A stretch of DNA of 35,272 nucleotides, taken from contig CALWXL010000007.1 in the NCBI GenBank assembly GCA_944385485.1, positions 1-35,272 of the forward strand, read 5' to 3'. The stretch is from an uncultured Oscillospiraceae bacterium. Its GTDB lineage: Bacteria > Bacillota > Clostridia > Oscillospirales > Oscillospiraceae. The position numbers were made by a program, and so were the translations under genes. Position 1 is the first letter of the stretch. Each line of letters starts with the position of its first letter. This document shows, in pieces, positions 33,430 through 35,272 of the stretch. The notes beneath the pieces were generated by a model. The model saw only the letters and a program-made list of their open reading frames with translations, was not told the origin of the DNA and searched no databases.

Positions 33430-33505
33430 ACATCCTGCGCCTTCTTGTAAAGGAAGGAAACCCCGTGTTTTTAATCATAAATCAAGATAAATGGAGGAAA
33501 CCGAT

Positions 33506-33937
33506 ATGTCTACCTTTATGGCAAACAAGGGTAACATCGAGCGCAAGTGGTATGTTCTCGATGCTGCCGGCAAGCCTCTGGGCAAGACCGCTGCCGCCGC
33601 CGCTACCCTGCTGCGCGGTAAGCACAAGCCCGAGTACACCCCCCACGCTGACTGCGGCGATTTCGTCATCATCATCAACGCTGACAAGGCCGTTCTCACT
33701 GGTAAGAAGGGTGAGCAGAAGTTCTACCGCACCCACTCCGGCTATGTGGGCGGTCTGAAGGAGACCAAGTACCGCATCCTGATGCAGGAGAAGCCCGAGC
33801 TGGCTATGCGTGTGGCTGTGCGCGGCATGCTGCCCCGCAACATCATCACCAAGGACTCTCTGAGCCGCCTGAAGATCTATCGTGGCGACGCTCACAAGCA
33901 CGAGGCTCAGAAGCCCGAGGCTTGGACTGTTGAATAA
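33506..33937 (+). CDS. rplM: 50S ribosomal protein L13
   Basis: A structural protein of the large subunit and an early assembly protein; in several bacteria it represses its own operon. The 143-residue protein is of normal length. It contains RKWYVLDAAGKPLGKTAA, the LLRGKHKPEYTPHADCGDFVIIINADK block, FYRTHSGYVGGLKE and the RVAVRGMLPRN motif. ATG 33506 follows GGAGG at nine bases; an earlier in-frame ATG (33491) overlaps that site. rpsI follows after 14 bases. Codon use is strongly biased to C/G-ending codons, typical of highly expressed genes. Confidence 0.98.
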   Translation: MSTFMANKGNIERKWYVLDAAGKPLGKTAAAAATLLRGKHKPEYTPHADCGDFVIIINADKAVLTGKKGEQKFYRTHSGYVGGLKETKYRILMQEKPELAMRVAVRGMLPRNIITKDSLSRLKIYRGDAHKHEAQKPEAWTVE

Positions 33938-33951
33938 GGAGGTAACCGACT

Positions 33952-34356
33952 ATGTATAAGAGCAAGAAGCCCTATCACTACGGCACCGGCCGTCGGAAGT
34001 CCTCCGTGGCTCGTGTGCACCTGTTCCCCAACGGCACCGGCTCCATCACCATCAACGGCCGTGACATCGAGGAGTACTTCGGCCTGGAGACCCTGAAGAT
34101 GGTGGTTCGTCAGCCCCTGAACACCACCGGCGTTGTCGGCAAGGTGGACGTGACCGCTACTGTTACCGGCGGCGGCGTGACCGGTCAGGCCGGCGCTCTG
34201 CGCCACGGCATTTCCCGCGCCCTGCTGGAGATGGATCCCGAGTTCCGCGCTGCCCTGAAGGCTGCCGGCTTCCTCACCCGCGATCCTCGTATGAAGGAGC
34301 GTAAAAAGTACGGCCTCAAAGCCGCTCGTCGCGCTCCCCAGTTCAGCAAGCGCTAA
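33952..34356 (+). CDS. rpsI: 30S ribosomal protein S9
   Basis: A small-subunit protein whose basic C-terminal tail reaches the P-site tRNA. The 134-residue protein has [42 protein letters not shown] and [11 protein letters not shown], with the tail ending PQFSKR. The tail matches the universal S9 ending, with Arg last. AAGGAGG precedes the ATG. The gene is intact at its 3' end even though an element-like region starts just beyond; integrases that use this site normally restore the last codons. It ends at a strong hairpin terminator 18 bases after the stop. Confidence 0.98.
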   Translation: MYKSKKPYHYGTGRRKSSVARVHLFPNGTGSITINGRDIEEYFGLETLKMVVRQPLNTTGVVGKVDVTATVTGGGVTGQAGALRHGISRALLEMDPEFRAALKAAGFLTRDPRMKERKKYGLKAARRAPQFSKR

Positions 34357-34374
34357 ACTTTTTCAAAAGTGGTC

Positions 34375-34411
34375 AAAAACCCCGGAAAACCTTGGTTTTC
34401 TGGGGTTTTCC
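34375..34411 (+). terminator. Terminator of rplM-rpsI
   Basis: AAAACCCC.GAAAACC (34376-34391) pairs with GGTTTTC.GGGGTTTT (34394-34409) with one mismatch and a very short loop, running into TTTTCC. It works well in both directions on paper. Confidence 0.8.
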
Positions 34412-34465
34412 TTTTGAACCGGTTTGACACAGTTTAGCACAACGAGACATCTTTTGAACCAGTTT
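34411..34465 (+). repeat. Two 15-bp direct repeats near the rpsI junction
   Basis: CTTTTGAACCGGTTT (34411-34425) and CTTTTGAACCAGTTT (34451-34465) differ at one base and are 40 bases apart start to start. Placed just beyond rpsI, they resemble arm-type binding sites of a tyrosine integrase. Confidence 0.55.
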
Positions 34466-34467
34466 TT

Positions 34468-34529
34468 ATGGGTTAAACATGGGTTAAATCTCGAAATGGG
34501 TTAATTGATGGGTTAAATTATGGGCTAAA
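34468..34529 (+). repeat. Five iteron-like copies of ATGGGTTAAA
   Basis: Copies start at 34468, 34479, 34496, 34508 and 34520. Three are exact; 34496 ends in T and 34520 reads ATGGGCTAAA. Spacings are 11, 17, 12 and 12 bases, so most fall on the same DNA face. Possible uses are integrase or excisionase arm sites, ParB- or Rep-like iterons, or an element origin. The repeat lies between rpsI and parA. Confidence 0.7.
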
Positions 34530-34575
34530 TCCAGGCTGTTTTTTCCTTGGAGAAGGTCATCTTTTTGGAGGGTAA

Positions 34576-34620
34576 ATGGTCCCGCCTTCTATCGAATTGT
34601 TTTGTCCTGATTTGACCTAA
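34576..34620 (+). CDS. Possible 14-codon leader peptide
   Basis: GGAGGGTAA precedes an ATG that opens a 14-residue frame (MVPPSIELFCPDLT), ending 26 bases before a hairpin terminator. Spacing from GGAGGG to ATG is short (three bases). It may simply be chance. It is listed because a leader frame followed by two terminators is an attenuation layout. Confidence 0.2.
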   Translation: MVPPSIELFCPDLT

Positions 34621-34645
34621 TTTGATTAAAATAAATCTAATCGCC

Positions 34646-34677
34646 AAGCGTTCAGTGTTTTTTACTGGGCGCTTTTT
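34646..34677 (+). terminator. First terminator before parA
   Basis: AAGCG..CAGT pairs with ACTG..CGCTT (34646-34656 with 34664-34674, 2x2 internal loop), followed by TTTTT. Confidence 0.7.
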
Positions 34678-34710
34678 GTGTTTCCGGGGGATTTCATTCC
34701 GGGATAAGAA

Positions 34711-34748
34711 AAGGCCGTCACTTTCAGTTTTTGAAGTGGCGGCTTTTT
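34711..34748 (+). terminator. Second terminator before parA
   Basis: GCCG.CACTT (34714-34723) pairs with AAGTG.CGGC (34734-34743), flanked by A-run and followed by five T. It ends 45 bases before the parA start, which therefore needs a promoter in the 45-base gap or read-through. No clear promoter is seen there. Confidence 0.78.
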
Positions 34749-34793
34749 CTATTTCCAGAAGCCATAAAACAATTCAGAAATGAGGTGAAGTCA

Positions 34794-35272
34794 TTGAACA
34801 CGCAAATCATCGCCATCGCCAACCAGAAAGGCGGCGTTGGCAAGACAACCACCTGCGCGAACCTGGGGATCGGGCTGGCGCAGGCCGGGAAGAAAGTGCT
34901 GCTGATCGACGGGGACCCGCAAGGCAGCCTGACCATCAGCCTGGGCCACCCCCAGCCGGACAAGCTGCCCTTTACCCTGTCCGACGCGATGGGCCGTATC
35001 CTGATGGACGAGCCGTTGCGCCCCGGTGAGGGTATCCTGCACCACCCGGAAGGCGTTGACCTGATGCCCGCCGACATCCAGCTCTCCGGCATGGAGGTCT
35101 CCCTGGTGAACGCCATGAGCCGAGAGACTATTCTGCGGCAGTATCTGGACACGCTCAAGGGACAGTATTCCCATATCCTGATTGACTGTCAGCCCTCCCT
35201 GGGTATGCTCACGGTCAACGCCCTGGCCGCCGCCAACAGGGTCATAATCCCCGTTCAGGCGGAGTACCTGCC
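34794..35272 (+). CDS. ParA-family ATPase of a putative integrative element, partial
   Basis: The frame starts at TTG 34794 (GAGGTG six bases upstream) and runs off the window after about 159 residues. It is a deviant Walker P-loop ATPase of the ParA/Soj type: KGGVGKTT at residues 12-19, switch I LLIDGDPQG (37-44), and switch II HILIDCQPSLGMLTVNALAAA. ParA with ParB segregates or stabilises low-copy DNA; on clostridial conjugative elements a ParA gene is often among the first at one end. Codon use and GC content remain moderate, but the 430 bases before it are much more AT-rich than the host genes. Chromosomal Soj is less likely given the isolated position after rpsI and the repeats. Confidence 0.88.
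   Translation, partial: MNTQIIAIANQKGGVGKTTTCANLGIGLAQAGKKVLLIDGDPQGSLTISLGHPQPDKLPFTLSDAMGRILMDEPLRPGEGILHHPEGVDLMPADIQLSGMEVSLVNAMSRETILRQYLDTLKGQYSHILIDCQPSLGMLTVNALAAANRVIIPVQAEYL

Overview
The window looks like chromosome of an endospore-forming, GC-rich clostridial Firmicute. An Oscillospiraceae-type genome (Flavonifractor, Pseudoflavonifractor or Lawsonibacter-like) is my best guess. The evidence is a complete spoIIAA-spoIIAB-sigF operon, a valine T-box leader in front of valS, a CIRCE heat-shock operator in front of htpG, strong AGGAGG-type ribosome sites, sigma-A promoters with 17-bp spacers, and HtpG, RlmH, WalJ and YfhO homologues of Firmicute type. The genus assignment is inference.

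Layout. 1-3064 (minus): carA-carB, with carB running off the left edge. 3244-4304: a DUF421 (YetF) plus DUF4363 membrane pair. 4397-4543 (minus): a 48-residue octapeptide-repeat protein behind a forespore-type promoter. 4699-9123: nrdR, a D-Ala-D-Ala carboxypeptidase, murC (minus) and the CCA-adding enzyme. 9167-10189 (minus): mreB. 10190-11064: 875 bases without a protein gene, holding a strongly promoted and terminated candidate structured RNA (about 10328-10705, minus) and a separate palindrome-rich block (10781-11062). 11065-13701 (minus): rlmH and walJ, then murA. 14045-18106: CIRCE-controlled htpG and a PstS-like lipoprotein with an extra C-terminal half. 18123-22713: T-box, valS, then the spoIIA operon. 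22782-24332: a GT2 polyprenyl-phosphate glycosyltransferase and a helical acidic protein. 24386-27110 (minus): threonine ammonia-lyase, rpe and recR. 27267-30073: xpaC, telA, a TPM-domain protein and a Gly-rich membrane protein. 30165-32483: a YfhO-type membrane protein. 32528-33289 (minus): a TtcA-like PP-loop enzyme. 33506-34356: rplM-rpsI.

Just after rpsI the sequence becomes AT-rich and repeat-laden, then opens into a ParA-type ATPase that runs off the right edge. This has the look of the left end of an integrative element inserted at the 3' end of rpsI, a known integration hotspot.

Several genes share a theme of envelope and sporulation: murC, murA, the carboxypeptidase, mreB, walJ, GT2, YfhO and spoIIA. 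Translation and stress functions (valS, cca, rlmH, rplM/rpsI, ttcA-like, htpG, xpaC-telA) are interspersed. Convergent gene pairs are separated by bidirectional hairpin terminators almost every time. Everything here was read by eye; no database search, folding program or alignment was run.
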